Origin: an uncultured Bacteroidales bacterium
Lineage (GTDB): Bacteria; Bacteroidota; Bacteroidia; Bacteroidales; Muribaculaceae
Assembly: GCA_902792435.1 (NCBI GenBank)
Contig: CADAZN010000010.1
Location: 1-33,016 of the forward strand
Direction of reading: 5' to 3'
DNA: 33,016 nucleotides
Positions 16,986 to 25,553 of the stretch are shown piece by piece (position 1 is the stretch's first letter; each line of letters opens with the position of its first letter). Both the position numbers and the translations under genes were made by a program. The notes beneath the pieces are model-generated. The model saw only the letters and a program-made list of their open reading frames with translations, was not told the DNA's origin and made no database searches.

Positions 16986-17026
16986 TTTTTTTGAACGAGA
17001 TAAATCTCGCACTACCCTGACAACGC
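16986..17026 (+). repeat. REP-like sequence, right of the RAYT gene
   Basis: Direct copy of 15823-15863 with a single G to A difference. It has the same T run, GAAC, hairpin CGAGA-TAAA-TCTCG and GCACTACCCTGAC. It lies 68 bp upstream of the transposase start codon. Confidence 0.8.
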
Positions 17027-17114
17027 TTGTTTCAGCGTCCGCCGCATGCTCTTGTAGGAGTTACAGCCATCACGGGCTTGGGGGCAAGAACATTTTTAAC
17101 GATGAATATCAGAA

Positions 17115-17149
17115 TAAAAAACACCGACAAGTATTTGCCGGTGTTTTTA
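17115..17149 (-). terminator. Terminator of the icd transcript
   Basis: On the minus strand ACACCGGCA pairs with TGTCGGTGT (one mismatch) and is followed by TTTTTTATT. It lies about 25 bp beyond the icd stop codon and also has A/T runs suited to stopping transcription from the other side. Confidence 0.75.
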
Positions 17150-17170
17150 TTTTTGTTAGTAATGGTGTGA

Positions 17171-18388
17171 TTAGCAACCGAGACGCTTCTCGAGGTTGGC
17201 GCGGATGGCCTTGATGAAGTCGAGGCTGTTTACCTGCTTGGGCTCGATACCTTCCATGAGGTTAACGAGGTCCTTAGTTACGATACCTGCGTTGAGGGTA
17301 TCGAAGCAAGCGCCTTCGAGCTGATCGCCAAAGTTGATGAGATCGTTGAGACCGTCCTTCTCACCACGTTTGCGCAGAGCACCGCTCCAAGCGAAGATGG
17401 TAGCCATTGGGTTGGTAGAGGTCTGCTCTCCCTCAAGATACTTGTAGTAGTGGCGAGTCACGGTGCCGTGAGCTGCCTCATACTCGTAGTTGCCGTCGGG
17501 GCTAACGAGGACGCTGGTCATCATAGCGAGTGAACCAAATGCGGTAGAAACCATGTCGCTCATTACGTCGCCATCGTAGTTCTTGCAAGCCCAGATGTAA
17601 CCACCCTTGCTGCGGATTACGCGAGCAACAGCGTCGTCGATAAGGGTATAGAAGTACTCGAGACCGAGTTTCTCGAACTCTGCCTTGTAGTTCTGCTCAT
17701 AAACCTCCTCGAAGATGATGCGGAACTGAGCGTCATATTTCTTAGAGATAGTGTCCTTGGTTGAGAACCAGAGATCTTGCTTGGTGTCGATAGCATACTT
17801 GAAGCAGCTGTGAGCAAACGAGCGGATAGACTTGTCAACGTTGTGCATACCTTGCAGAACGCCAGGACCCTTGAACTCGTGGATAACAACCTCTTCCTTC
17901 TTGCCACTCTCGCCTTCGAATACCATCTTAGCAACGCCTGGCTCATCGGCACGAATCTCTACGCTCTTGTAAACGTCGCCATAGGCGTGACGAGCGATAG
18001 TGATAGGCTTCTCCCAGTTCTTAACAACGGGCTTGATGCTTGGGATGGTGATAGGAGCGCGGAACACAGTACCATCGAGGATAGAACGGATGGTGCCGTT
18101 AGGGCTCTTCCACATCTCGTGGAGCTTGTACTCGTCCATGCGTTTGAGGTTAGGAGTGATAGTAGCGCACTTAACAGCTACACCAAGCTCTTTGGTCTTC
18201 TCGGCGGCCTCAACAGTGATTTGGTCGCGAGTCTCGTCACGCTTAACGAGGCCAAGGTCATAATACTCAGTTTTGAGGTCCACGAAGGGGAGGATGAGTT
18301 CGTCCTTGATCATCTTCCACAGAATGCGGGTCATCTCGTCGCCGTCCATCTCCACGATAGGAGTGGTCATTTTGATTTTTTCTGCCAT
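17171..18388 (-). CDS. icd: NADP-dependent isocitrate dehydrogenase (eukaryotic type)
   Basis: Interconverts isocitrate and 2-oxoglutarate with NADP(H) and CO2 in the cytoplasm. The protein is 405 residues from the start MAEKIKM; in-frame codons upstream run into the repeat element and are not conserved-looking. It is the homodimeric eukaryote-like subfamily: TTPIVEMDGDEMTRILW at the N-terminus, substrate-phosphate region SPNGTIRSILDGTVFR, and the isocitrate/isopropylmalate signature YDGDVMSDMVSTAFGSLAMMTS. AAHGTVTRHY forms the NADP site. It is the last gene of the citrate lyase-hydratase cluster, 175 bp behind its upstream neighbour. That gap holds an inverted-repeat-ended element that may give it separate expression. 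The reaction is reversible, so the cluster can run either way. Confidence 0.97.
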   Translation of the reverse strand: MAEKIKMTTPIVEMDGDEMTRILWKMIKDELILPFVDLKTEYYDLGLVKRDETRDQITVEAAEKTKELGVAVKCATITPNLKRMDEYKLHEMWKSPNGTIRSILDGTVFRAPITIPSIKPVVKNWEKPITIARHAYGDVYKSVEIRADEPGVAKMVFEGESGKKEEVVIHEFKGPGVLQGMHNVDKSIRSFAHSCFKYAIDTKQDLWFSTKDTISKKYDAQFRIIFEEVYEQNYKAEFEKLGLEYFYTLIDDAVARVIRSKGGYIWACKNYDGDVMSDMVSTAFGSLAMMTSVLVSPDGNYEYEAAHGTVTRHYYKYLEGEQTSTNPMATIFAWSGALRKRGEKDGLNDLINFGDQLEGACFDTLNAGIVTKDLVNLMEGIEPKQVNSLDFIKAIRANLEKRLGC

Positions 18389-18410
18389 AAAAAAATAGTT
18401 GTTTTTTGGG

Positions 18411-18541
18411 AAGACAATTAAGGACAATGTAGCATTTCTCTTTTTTATTAAGGACAATAGCTAACGTATTCAATGGTAACGCAGTCAATAGTCGGTAATA
18501 AATAGTATTTAACGCATAAATGGATTGTCCTTAATTGTCTT
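18411..18541 (-). repeat. Inverted-repeat-ended element in front of icd (copy 2)
   Basis: Perfect 18-base terminal inverted repeats AAGACAATTAAGGACAAT (18411-18428) and its complement (18524-18541) bound 131 bp. An internal copy of ATTAAGGACAAT lies near 18447-18458. Read on the minus strand, the element aligns along its length with the one upstream of the aldo-keto reductase and ends 22 bp before the icd ATG. Confidence 0.75.
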
Positions 18542-18563
18542 ATAAAAAATGATTTGTTAATGA

Positions 18564-20804
18564 TTATTTTTTGCTTTTGTAGTAGTTCATCAAGCAGCCC
18601 TGTGCAAGAATCTCACGCTCGTCGGGAGTGAGGTTCTGGAAGAACAGGTGGATGTCCTTAACGCCGTCGGCAGTGATAACCTTAGCGTCGATTTCCTCCT
18701 TACCGCTAACGATAGCCTCGCGGATGCCAGGAACGAATACGAAGTCGCCTGGGTTGTACTCAAACTTGGTCTCGGGAGCGATAGTGAAAGGAACGATACC
18801 CCAGTTGATGCAGTTGCTGCGATAGCGCTTGGTTGCATACTCGTAGCAGATGTTGGCGTCGCCACCAAGCACCTTCTGGCAAGAAGCAGCCTGCTCACGT
18901 GCACTACCATCACCAGGACGGTTAGCAAATACGCAAGAACCAAACGAAGTGTCCTCGGCCTTAGCACCAACCTTAGCGAGAGCTGCTGCAACGTTCTCGG
19001 GAACATTGCCAGCACGGCGCTCGAGGTCTTGTGCCTGGATGCGCTTGCTCAAGCCAACGTACTCAGGAACGCGGCGAGAAAGAGCAAACTCAGAGAGCTT
19101 CAATGGGTTAGAGCGGTAGCTCGAAGTCTCACCCGAAGGAATCAACTCGTCGGTAGTGGTAACGGGATCGTGGATAACGGCTGCCAACTCAAGGAGCATG
19201 TTGTCCTGCATTGGATACATCTTGGGCCAATCCTTGATGTTAGGACCATACTTGAGTTCCTCGTTGAGGTCGGCGTGCTCATAGCCGTTGAATACGCGAC
19301 GCTGATAAACGCGCTCGTCGAAGTCGTAAGGCTTGTGGTCGTCGGTGTAGTCAACATCGGTAGCAGCAGTGATAACGCCACCATTAGCAGCAGTTGCAGC
19401 GATAGAACGTGCGTCCATCAGAGCAACGAGCGAGATTTGACCCTGACCGGGCTTAGAACCCTCGCGGTTGGGGAAGTTACGGGTGGTGTGACGGATACTC
19501 AGACCATTGTTGCTAGGAACGTCACCAGCACCGAAGCAAGGACCGCAGAATGCAGGCTTGATAACTACGCCAGCCTCAAGAAGCTCCTCGGCGATGCGGT
19601 TGCGAGTAGTTGCCAAGTAAACGGGAACTGACTGTGGATAAGCACTCATGGTAAAGTAGTCGTTACCAATGCTAGCACCCTTCATGATAGAAGCTGCAGC
19701 GCTGAGGTTGTCGTAAGTACCGCCCGAGCAACCAGCGATGATACCCTGGTCGGCGTGAACCTTACCGTCGATAACCTTGTCAACGAGGTCAACTTGGATC
19801 TTGTCGCCAAAGCGCTTCTTAGCATCTTCCTCAACAGCCTTCAGAATCTCAACAGGATTCTCCTGGAGCTCGTGGATGGTGTAAGCGTTAGATGGGTGGA
19901 ATGGGAGAGCAATCATTGACTCCTGAGTGCTCAGGTCGATCTTGATCATTGCGTCGTAGTAAGCTACCTTACCGGGCTTGAGCTCGCGGTAGTCTTGTGG
20001 ACGCTTGTGAATCTCGTAGTGATGCTTAACCTCGTCGTCGGTAACCCAGATAGAGCTCAAGCAAGTGGTCTCGGTAGTCATGATGTCGATACCGTTACGG
20101 AAGTCGATTGGCAACTCCTTAACGCCAGGACCAGCAAACTCAAGAACTTTGTTCTTCACGAAGCCGCTCTCGAAAGTAGCTTTTACGAGAGAGATGGCAA
20201 CATCGTGAGGACCAACACCCTTGCGGGGCTTGCCTTCCAACCAAACGAGAACTACCTCGGGAGCGTTGATATCCCAAGTGTTCTTGAGGAGCTGCTTAAC
20301 GAGCTCGCCACCACCTTCACCAACACCCATGTTACCGAGTGAGCCATAGCGAGTGTGGCTATCGCTACCCAGAATCATGTTGCCGCACTTAACCATTGCC
20401 TCGCGGGCATACTGGTGGATAACGGCTTGGTTGGCGGGAACGTAGATACCACCATACTTCTTGGCGGCCGAAAGACCGAATACATGGTCGTCTTCGTTGA
20501 TTGTACCACCAACGGCGCAAAGCGAGTTGTGGCAGTTGGTCATTGCGTAGGGCAATGGGAACTTTTCGAGACCGCTGGCGCGAGCAGTTTGAATAATGCC
20601 CACGTAGGTGATGTCATGCGACATCATAGCGTCGAAGCGGATTCTCATCTTCTTACCCTTGCTGCCATCCACGTCGTGTGAGCGCAGAATGCCGTAGGTA
20701 ATAGTGTTTTCGCGTGCCTCGTCGGCTGAGGGCATGCCATTAGCGTCGGTGCGGATTTCGGCACCGTCAATCAAGTAAACTCCATGTTTGATTAATTCTA
20801 CCAT
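18564..20804 (-). CDS. Aconitase-family hydratase, probable aconitate hydratase
   Basis: A 746-residue member of the aconitase superfamily, expected to interconvert citrate and isocitrate using a 4Fe-4S cluster. The three cluster cysteines are Cys359 (IAGCSGGTYDN), Cys420 and Cys423 (CGPCFGAGD). Other landmarks are GSDSHT (146-151), the arginine block TRNFPNREGSKPGQ (441-454) and the C-terminal swivel-domain serine motif GDGSAREQ (631-638). Length matches mitochondrial-type aconitases. Several motifs differ from textbook aconitase, where they read SCTNSS, GPCIGQW and GSSREH, so it is a divergent branch, possibly near the YbhJ-like hydratases. Its place between citrate lyase genes and icd strongly suggests citrate/isocitrate as substrate. 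It follows the citC-citG gene by 44 bp. Confidence 0.85.
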   Translation of the reverse strand: MVELIKHGVYLIDGAEIRTDANGMPSADEARENTITYGILRSHDVDGSKGKKMRIRFDAMMSHDITYVGIIQTARASGLEKFPLPYAMTNCHNSLCAVGGTINEDDHVFGLSAAKKYGGIYVPANQAVIHQYAREAMVKCGNMILGSDSHTRYGSLGNMGVGEGGGELVKQLLKNTWDINAPEVVLVWLEGKPRKGVGPHDVAISLVKATFESGFVKNKVLEFAGPGVKELPIDFRNGIDIMTTETTCLSSIWVTDDEVKHHYEIHKRPQDYRELKPGKVAYYDAMIKIDLSTQESMIALPFHPSNAYTIHELQENPVEILKAVEEDAKKRFGDKIQVDLVDKVIDGKVHADQGIIAGCSGGTYDNLSAAASIMKGASIGNDYFTMSAYPQSVPVYLATTRNRIAEELLEAGVVIKPAFCGPCFGAGDVPSNNGLSIRHTTRNFPNREGSKPGQGQISLVALMDARSIAATAANGGVITAATDVDYTDDHKPYDFDERVYQRRVFNGYEHADLNEELKYGPNIKDWPKMYPMQDNMLLELAAVIHDPVTTTDELIPSGETSSYRSNPLKLSEFALSRRVPEYVGLSKRIQAQDLERRAGNVPENVAAALAKVGAKAEDTSFGSCVFANRPGDGSAREQAASCQKVLGGDANICYEYATKRYRSNCINWGIVPFTIAPETKFEYNPGDFVFVPGIREAIVSGKEEIDAKVITADGVKDIHLFFQNLTPDEREILAQGCLMNYYKSKK

Positions 20805-20848
20805 AGTGAATTTAGAAATTTAATTAGTTATAACTATTAAAAAATGAA

Positions 20849-22603
20849 TTAATTATTGTCTTGTTTTGTTAGAGTCGAGAGGAATAATGTGAGTGAGAGC
20901 ATGTCGGCTGCCCCGCCGGGTGAAATGTTCCTAGCAATGAAACTTTGGTTCATTTGCTCCAGACCTTCGATTGAGAAATTCTCGAGCAGATGAGCTGCTT
21001 CTTGTTTCACTTGCTGAGCCATTTCAAAACCAGTGCGGTGAATGACATTGGTGTCGTCGAGGCTACACATTATTAATAAGAGTGTTTTGTGCTTGATGTG
21101 CTCATCGTTGCAGTTGTGGAGATAGAAACTAGTCCATTTGCTGGCCTCTTTATATCCAGTGCGAGCCAAATCAAGAGCTCCAGCCACGTTGTGCTGCTTC
21201 TTGACGTTACTGCCGTGAGAGTCATTACATCCCTGCATTTGAGATGCAATGATAGCCACTGTCTTGCTCCATTGGTCAAGAGCGTCGCTATTGCAGCCAT
21301 TAGCTAGCACATTGCATGCTGCCACTACTGCAAGTCCCATCGAGAATAATGCTCCACGATGAGTGTTCACTCCACTTGTGGCGTAGAGCATCGTCTTCTC
21401 GGCGTCAATGCCAAGTTCTTGAAGCTTGCGTGCTGCCGGTAAGGTGCCACCACAGCTCATTACAGCAAGTTGAGTGAAATATGGTCTTAGTGCGTTGATG
21501 CTGCGTTGCATCGTGCCGTAGTCCATGTCGGTGTGTGCACCATTGTCGTGGGTGTCGACAAGGCCTGGTTTAGGAGTTAGGTCAAGTTCTTGTTGTAAAG
21601 CGTTGACTGCAAGCCATGACACAAGATAGGGCAGAGTTGTGGTTGGAACCAAACTTATTGCGCTCCGTAGGTTGCAACCTGTGAGCTGTTTCCTAACATT
21701 GCTGGCACTTACAGGATTTCTTTCTTTCTCCAGTCGCTGTAGTTCAATAACCTTAATGCCTCGTTGAGGCAGTTGGTTGTGCATGGCTTGGTTGTAGGCG
21801 CGAGTTAGCTCATCGCTAGGTTCGCTTCCCACGAAACGCACGGTTGCTCCAAGTGCAGGAGCAATGTGTCTTGCTGTTACATCAAGGTCAAGCTCAATTT
21901 GAGCCATTGCAGCATCACTCGCCTGCTTGATGAAATAGGAGGGGAACGTTGCAGCCGAGATTATGTAGCTGCTGCCACGGCACACAGTGACATTCTTTAG
22001 ATGGGCACATCCGGCAGTTACCATTGCCAATCGCTCATCGCTGGTGAACAGTGATTTGTCCTCAGCTACAACGATGACATATAGATTGTCGACTTGTGCA
22101 GCTGCCTGCTCCACCAGATACTTGTGTCCAAGAGTGAAAGGGTTGGCATTCATAACAATAATGCCGTTTTTGCCTTCACGCTTGAGGCTCTTGAGATAGC
22201 TCACATAGCTTGAGAGTCCATCAAGACCATTCTCTAGGAGAATTGCCTTGCTGCTCTCACCCAGGGTTTTGAATCCCAAGCTCTCAAAGATGTCGATGTT
22301 GCAAGGCTTAGTGAACACCTTGACGTTGTTGTGCCCTTGAGCGTTCATCTGTGACATGAGGTGCGAAATAAGTTGCTGGCTCATGCCAGTGCCACGCAGC
22401 GAGTCGTCGACCGCAATGCACTTGATGATGTCGTCCTTGAAACCTCCGCCAGCGAGCATTGAGTAGCTCTCGCGGTCAACTACAGCGGCATAGTAGTCCA
22501 TATCGTCAAGGCGCAAGTCGCTCTTGGCGAGGAAATTCTCGACCATAGTGCGGTTGCGCTTTAGCGTTAATGGCATTTCTACTATGTCATAGTTGTTGAA
22601 CAT
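20849..22603 (-). CDS. citC/citG: Fused citrate lyase ligase (CitC) and triphosphoribosyl-dephospho-CoA synthase (CitG)
   Basis: A 584-residue two-enzyme fusion for activating citrate lyase. Residues about 1-125 are a GNAT-like domain (DDSLRGTGMSQQL) and 140-315 a nucleotidyltransferase with NANPFTLGH (152-160) and NPVSASNVR (296-304); together these are CitC, which acetylates the acyl carrier prosthetic group using ATP and acetate. Residues about 325-584 are CitG, which makes the prosthetic-group precursor from dephospho-CoA and ATP: TPKPGLVDTHDNGAHTDMD (343-361), TSGVNTHRGALFSMG (409-423) and a SPGGAADMLSLT block near the C-terminus. In enterobacteria these are separate genes; in Haemophilus CitG is instead fused to CitX. 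The ATG at 22603 overlaps citX by 17 bp. Confidence 0.92.
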   Translation of the reverse strand: MFNNYDIVEMPLTLKRNRTMVENFLAKSDLRLDDMDYYAAVVDRESYSMLAGGGFKDDIIKCIAVDDSLRGTGMSQQLISHLMSQMNAQGHNNVKVFTKPCNIDIFESLGFKTLGESSKAILLENGLDGLSSYVSYLKSLKREGKNGIIVMNANPFTLGHKYLVEQAAAQVDNLYVIVVAEDKSLFTSDERLAMVTAGCAHLKNVTVCRGSSYIISAATFPSYFIKQASDAAMAQIELDLDVTARHIAPALGATVRFVGSEPSDELTRAYNQAMHNQLPQRGIKVIELQRLEKERNPVSASNVRKQLTGCNLRSAISLVPTTTLPYLVSWLAVNALQQELDLTPKPGLVDTHDNGAHTDMDYGTMQRSINALRPYFTQLAVMSCGGTLPAARKLQELGIDAEKTMLYATSGVNTHRGALFSMGLAVVAACNVLANGCNSDALDQWSKTVAIIASQMQGCNDSHGSNVKKQHNVAGALDLARTGYKEASKWTSFYLHNCNDEHIKHKTLLLIMCSLDDTNVIHRTGFEMAQQVKQEAAHLLENFSIEGLEQMNQSFIARNISPGGAADMLSLTLFLSTLTKQDNN

Positions 22604-23096
22604 AGGCGTCAATCATCTCTTGGATTTTAGCGTTGAGCTCTTGTGGAGTGTGTGTGCGGTTGCGCATGCAGTATCGTGCCTCATTATCGCACATCAAGCA
22701 CTTGCGGGGTTGTGACCCCACTGATTCGCGCTTGACGGGAATACCGTCGGCATCGAGCACATCAATGTCCATCAAGCGGCCAAGTTCATGTGTGTCTTCA
22801 ATCTTGCAAGCAAGGAGTTTTGCATCTTGGCGAGAGAGTGATGTAACAACATAGGCCTCATAGCCTGTTGGCAAGTCGCGAGTCACTACATCAACTATGT
22901 TTCCCTCGAGACTGCCAAGCAGGGCATTAATGGCTGCTTGTGAGACAATTAAAGAGGAAAGATTACGCTTGATGTTGCCTGGCATTATCACCGTGAGGCA
23001 CACAAGAGTTAGGTTGGGGTGTTTTTCCCTCAACTTGTGTTGCATTTCAACTCTGCGGTCACGGCTTGCCAGCAACTTGTCAAGCGTAATCTCCAT
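22587..23096 (-). CDS. citX: Apo-citrate lyase phosphoribosyl-dephospho-CoA transferase
   Basis: Attaches the phosphoribosyl-dephospho-CoA prosthetic group to the serine of the acyl carrier subunit CitD. The 169 residues match the CitX family: an N-terminal LLASRDRRVEMQ motif, GRLMDIDVLD (106-115), and the cysteine/histidine block RKCLMCDNEARYCMRNRTHT (131-150). It lies 23 bp after citF and overlaps the citC-citG gene, as expected for a single operon. The protein is cytoplasmic and acts together with the CitG half of its neighbour. Confidence 0.95.
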   Translation of the reverse strand: MEITLDKLLASRDRRVEMQHKLREKHPNLTLVCLTVIMPGNIKRNLSSLIVSQAAINALLGSLEGNIVDVVTRDLPTGYEAYVVTSLSRQDAKLLACKIEDTHELGRLMDIDVLDADGIPVKRESVGSQPRKCLMCDNEARYCMRNRTHTPQELNAKIQEMIDAYVQQL

Positions 23097-23119
23097 TATT
23101 TAGACTTCAAAAATCCGTT

Positions 23120-24655
23120 TTAGTCCTTAATGTTCTTGATAACATCCATAACCGAGCCATCGCGGTTCATCACGATGCCAACCACCTTGTCACCGAAGGG
23201 CAGAGGAGCGGCTTCGCCAATGATGCTCTTAGCTTTGTCACGCAGTGCGGTAATCTCAACGATTTCGATACCAGCCTCTTGCAGACGCTTCTTGAGCTCG
23301 GGACGACGTGGGTTGACAGCGATACCAAACTCAGTAACCACAACATCAACGGTAGATCCAGGAGTGATGAGAGTGGTAACCTCGTCAACAACGCATGGGA
23401 TGCGACCACGAAGCAATGGGCAAACGATAACTGAGAGGGCTGAGTCGGCAGCAGTGTCGGGGTGACCACCAATGGCACCGCGGATGATACCGTCGCTACC
23501 AACGAGCACGTTAACGTTGAAGTTCACGTCAACCTCAAGAGCCGAAAGGATAACAACATCAAGGAAGTGAGTTGCAGAACCTGGCTCCAGCAAAGCAGCA
23601 TATTCGTTGGCCGATACGCTCTTGTGCATTGGGTCGTTCATCAGTGACTCGGCAGCTACCTTGTCAAACGACTGAACGTCGATGAGGCGGTCGATGAGAC
23701 CTTCTTGATGCAGTTTCACCATGTGGCTGGTAATGCCACCAAGAGCGAAGCGTGCCTTGATGCCCTTGTCGATCATTGCTTGACGCAGATATTTGGTTAC
23801 AGCGAGTGAAGCACCGCCCGAACCAGTCTGCAGTGAGAAACCATTCTCAAAGTATCCACTGTTGATAACAACCTTAGCAGCCTTCTTGGCGAGGAGGATG
23901 TCGCGTGGGTTCTTGGTGTCGCGAATTGCGCCCGAAGAAATCTTGCTTGAATCACCTACCGAGTCAACAACTACTACGAAGTCAACATCAGCCTCGCTGA
24001 TAGCGTTGAGTTGGTTTGGATAGTCAACCAGGTCATCGGTCAGGATGACAGTCTTGTCGGCATACTTAGCGTCGGGAAGTGCATATCCCAGTGAACCGCA
24101 GATGCTCTTAGCATTCTCGCTCATTGAGAAACCTGCAGCGTTACCAAGAGGGTCGCAAGAAGAAGCTCCAAGGAATGCTACGTCGATGTGGAGCTCGCCA
24201 GTAGCGATGGCATAACCGCGAGAACCGTGTGAACGGAACACAACAGGCTCGTCCATTAAGCCATGTGATACCTCGGTAGCGAGGTCGCCACGAAGACCAG
24301 AAGTCGAAATCTTGGTGATAACGCCGTTCTTGATGTGCTCAATAAGAGGTTTGTGAACGTCGATAAGACTTGAAGATGCAAGGTGCAGGTTCTTGAAACC
24401 CATCTCGGCGAGTTTGTCAACCACCATGTTGATTACCTTGTCACCTCCGCGGAAGTGGTGGTGGAACGAGATTGTCATACCGTCCTTGAGTCCGCTCTTC
24501 TTAATAGCTTCTTCAAGGGTTACCACTTTACCTGATTTTCTTTGCAAGTCGTGGCGTGGGGTGCTGTTTTTTACGAGATCGTCTTTGAAGACGTCCTTAC
24601 CCATTTTCTTCGCAGCTGCTGCGATGAGATCTGCTCTGTCTTTTATGCTGTTCAT
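23120..24655 (-). CDS. citF: Citrate lyase alpha subunit (citrate:acetyl-ACP transferase)
   Basis: The alpha subunit of the citrate lyase complex swaps the acetyl group on the CitD thiol for citrate, giving citryl-ACP and acetate. The 511 residues are the usual length, and it belongs to the coenzyme A transferase fold. Recognisable parts are SFHHHFRGGDKVINMV near residue 62, FLGASSCDPLGNAAGF (about 179) and TEFGIAVNPRRPELKKRL (about 455). Start and stop overlap the citE stop by ATGA, giving coupled translation of alpha and beta subunits. Confidence 0.97.
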   Translation of the reverse strand: MNSIKDRADLIAAAAKKMGKDVFKDDLVKNSTPRHDLQRKSGKVVTLEEAIKKSGLKDGMTISFHHHFRGGDKVINMVVDKLAEMGFKNLHLASSSLIDVHKPLIEHIKNGVITKISTSGLRGDLATEVSHGLMDEPVVFRSHGSRGYAIATGELHIDVAFLGASSCDPLGNAAGFSMSENAKSICGSLGYALPDAKYADKTVILTDDLVDYPNQLNAISEADVDFVVVVDSVGDSSKISSGAIRDTKNPRDILLAKKAAKVVINSGYFENGFSLQTGSGGASLAVTKYLRQAMIDKGIKARFALGGITSHMVKLHQEGLIDRLIDVQSFDKVAAESLMNDPMHKSVSANEYAALLEPGSATHFLDVVILSALEVDVNFNVNVLVGSDGIIRGAIGGHPDTAADSALSVIVCPLLRGRIPCVVDEVTTLITPGSTVDVVVTEFGIAVNPRRPELKKRLQEAGIEIVEITALRDKAKSIIGEAAPLPFGDKVVGIVMNRDGSVMDVIKNIKD

Positions 24656-25518
24656 TGTATGTCCTCCTTTGTTAAAATGCCTGAAGCGATAGCCAGGTCG
24701 ATTGTACGTTGTGCTCTTAAAACGTTAACGGCGATAACGCCCGATCCCTTCTTCTCGGCCTCCTTGATGGCGGCGAGGATGGTGAGAGACTTCTGAATGT
24801 CTTTCTCCTTTGGAGCAAATACTTCGTTGACAACCTCAATCTGTCGTGGATTGATGATAGATTTGCCGTCGAAACCAAGTTTCTTGATAGCCTCAACCTC
24901 GTTGCGGAATGTTTCCATGTCGTTGAGGTTAGAGTAAACAGTGTCGAGAGCGTCGATACCAGCTGCACGAGCAGCAACAACGATGGTCTCACGAGCGAGA
25001 AGCAGCTCACTTCCTTCGGGAGTGCGCTGGGTCTTCAGGTTGGCGCTGTAGTCCTCGGCACCGAGTGCGATACCCATCATGCGCTTAGAAGCGGTGGCGA
25101 TGGCATAGGCGTTGACAACGCCAAGAGCGCTCTCAATAGCCGCCATAATTTGGGTGCGTCCGAGGCAACCAATCTCTTTCTCTACTTTCTCAATCTCACG
25201 CTCCACCTCGATAACCTCTTCGGCAGTCTCGGTCTTAGGCATGCGAATTACATCAACGCCAGCCTTAACAACGGCCTCGATGTCCTTCTTGCCATAAGGA
25301 GTGTTTAATGGGTTAATGCGAACTACCATCTCGGTGTCGCCATAGTCGATAGTCTTGAGTGCATTGTACACGAGCAAGCGGGCAGTGTCTTTCTCTGCCA
25401 TAGTAACGCTGTCTTCAAGGTCGAGCATTATAGAATCGGGACCATAGATATAGGCATCGGCCATCATTCCAGGGTTGTTACCTGGAACAAACATCATTGT
25501 TCTTCTTAATCTTTCCAT
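24652..25518 (-). CDS. citE: Citrate lyase beta subunit (citryl-ACP lyase)
   Basis: Cleaves citryl-ACP to oxaloacetate and acetyl-ACP, with magnesium. The 288 residues fit the CitE/HpcH TIM-barrel family: RRTMMFVPGNNP at the start, DSIMLDLEDSV (28-38) with acidic metal ligands, VVRINPLNTPYG (65-76), and GIALGAEDYSANL (about 148-160). It starts 35 bp after citD and overlaps citF by four bases. Standard composition for the complex, with nothing missing. Confidence 0.97.
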   Translation of the reverse strand: MERLRRTMMFVPGNNPGMMADAYIYGPDSIMLDLEDSVTMAEKDTARLLVYNALKTIDYGDTEMVVRINPLNTPYGKKDIEAVVKAGVDVIRMPKTETAEEVIEVEREIEKVEKEIGCLGRTQIMAAIESALGVVNAYAIATASKRMMGIALGAEDYSANLKTQRTPEGSELLLARETIVVAARAAGIDALDTVYSNLNDMETFRNEVEAIKKLGFDGKSIINPRQIEVVNEVFAPKEKDIQKSLTILAAIKEAEKKGSGVIAVNVLRAQRTIDLAIASGILTKEDIQ

Positions 25519-25553
25519 AGTTTCTTGAAAGTTTAAATGATTTCAGTAAATGA

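Noticed and set aside
15823-17026. Whole RAYT block as a classic insertion sequence with a target-site duplication
   Set aside because: The flanking copies are direct REP repeats rather than terminal inverted repeats, and the gene is of the domesticated RAYT type.
18648-19631. A 327-codon open frame on the plus strand inside the hydratase gene
   Set aside because: Antisense to a clear aconitase-family reading frame, with no recognisable motif or start context.
22945-22965. Further match to the AAGACAATTAAGGACAAT motif (GAGACAATTAAAGAGG)
   Set aside because: It lies inside the conserved coding sequence of citX and has no partner inverted repeat nearby.
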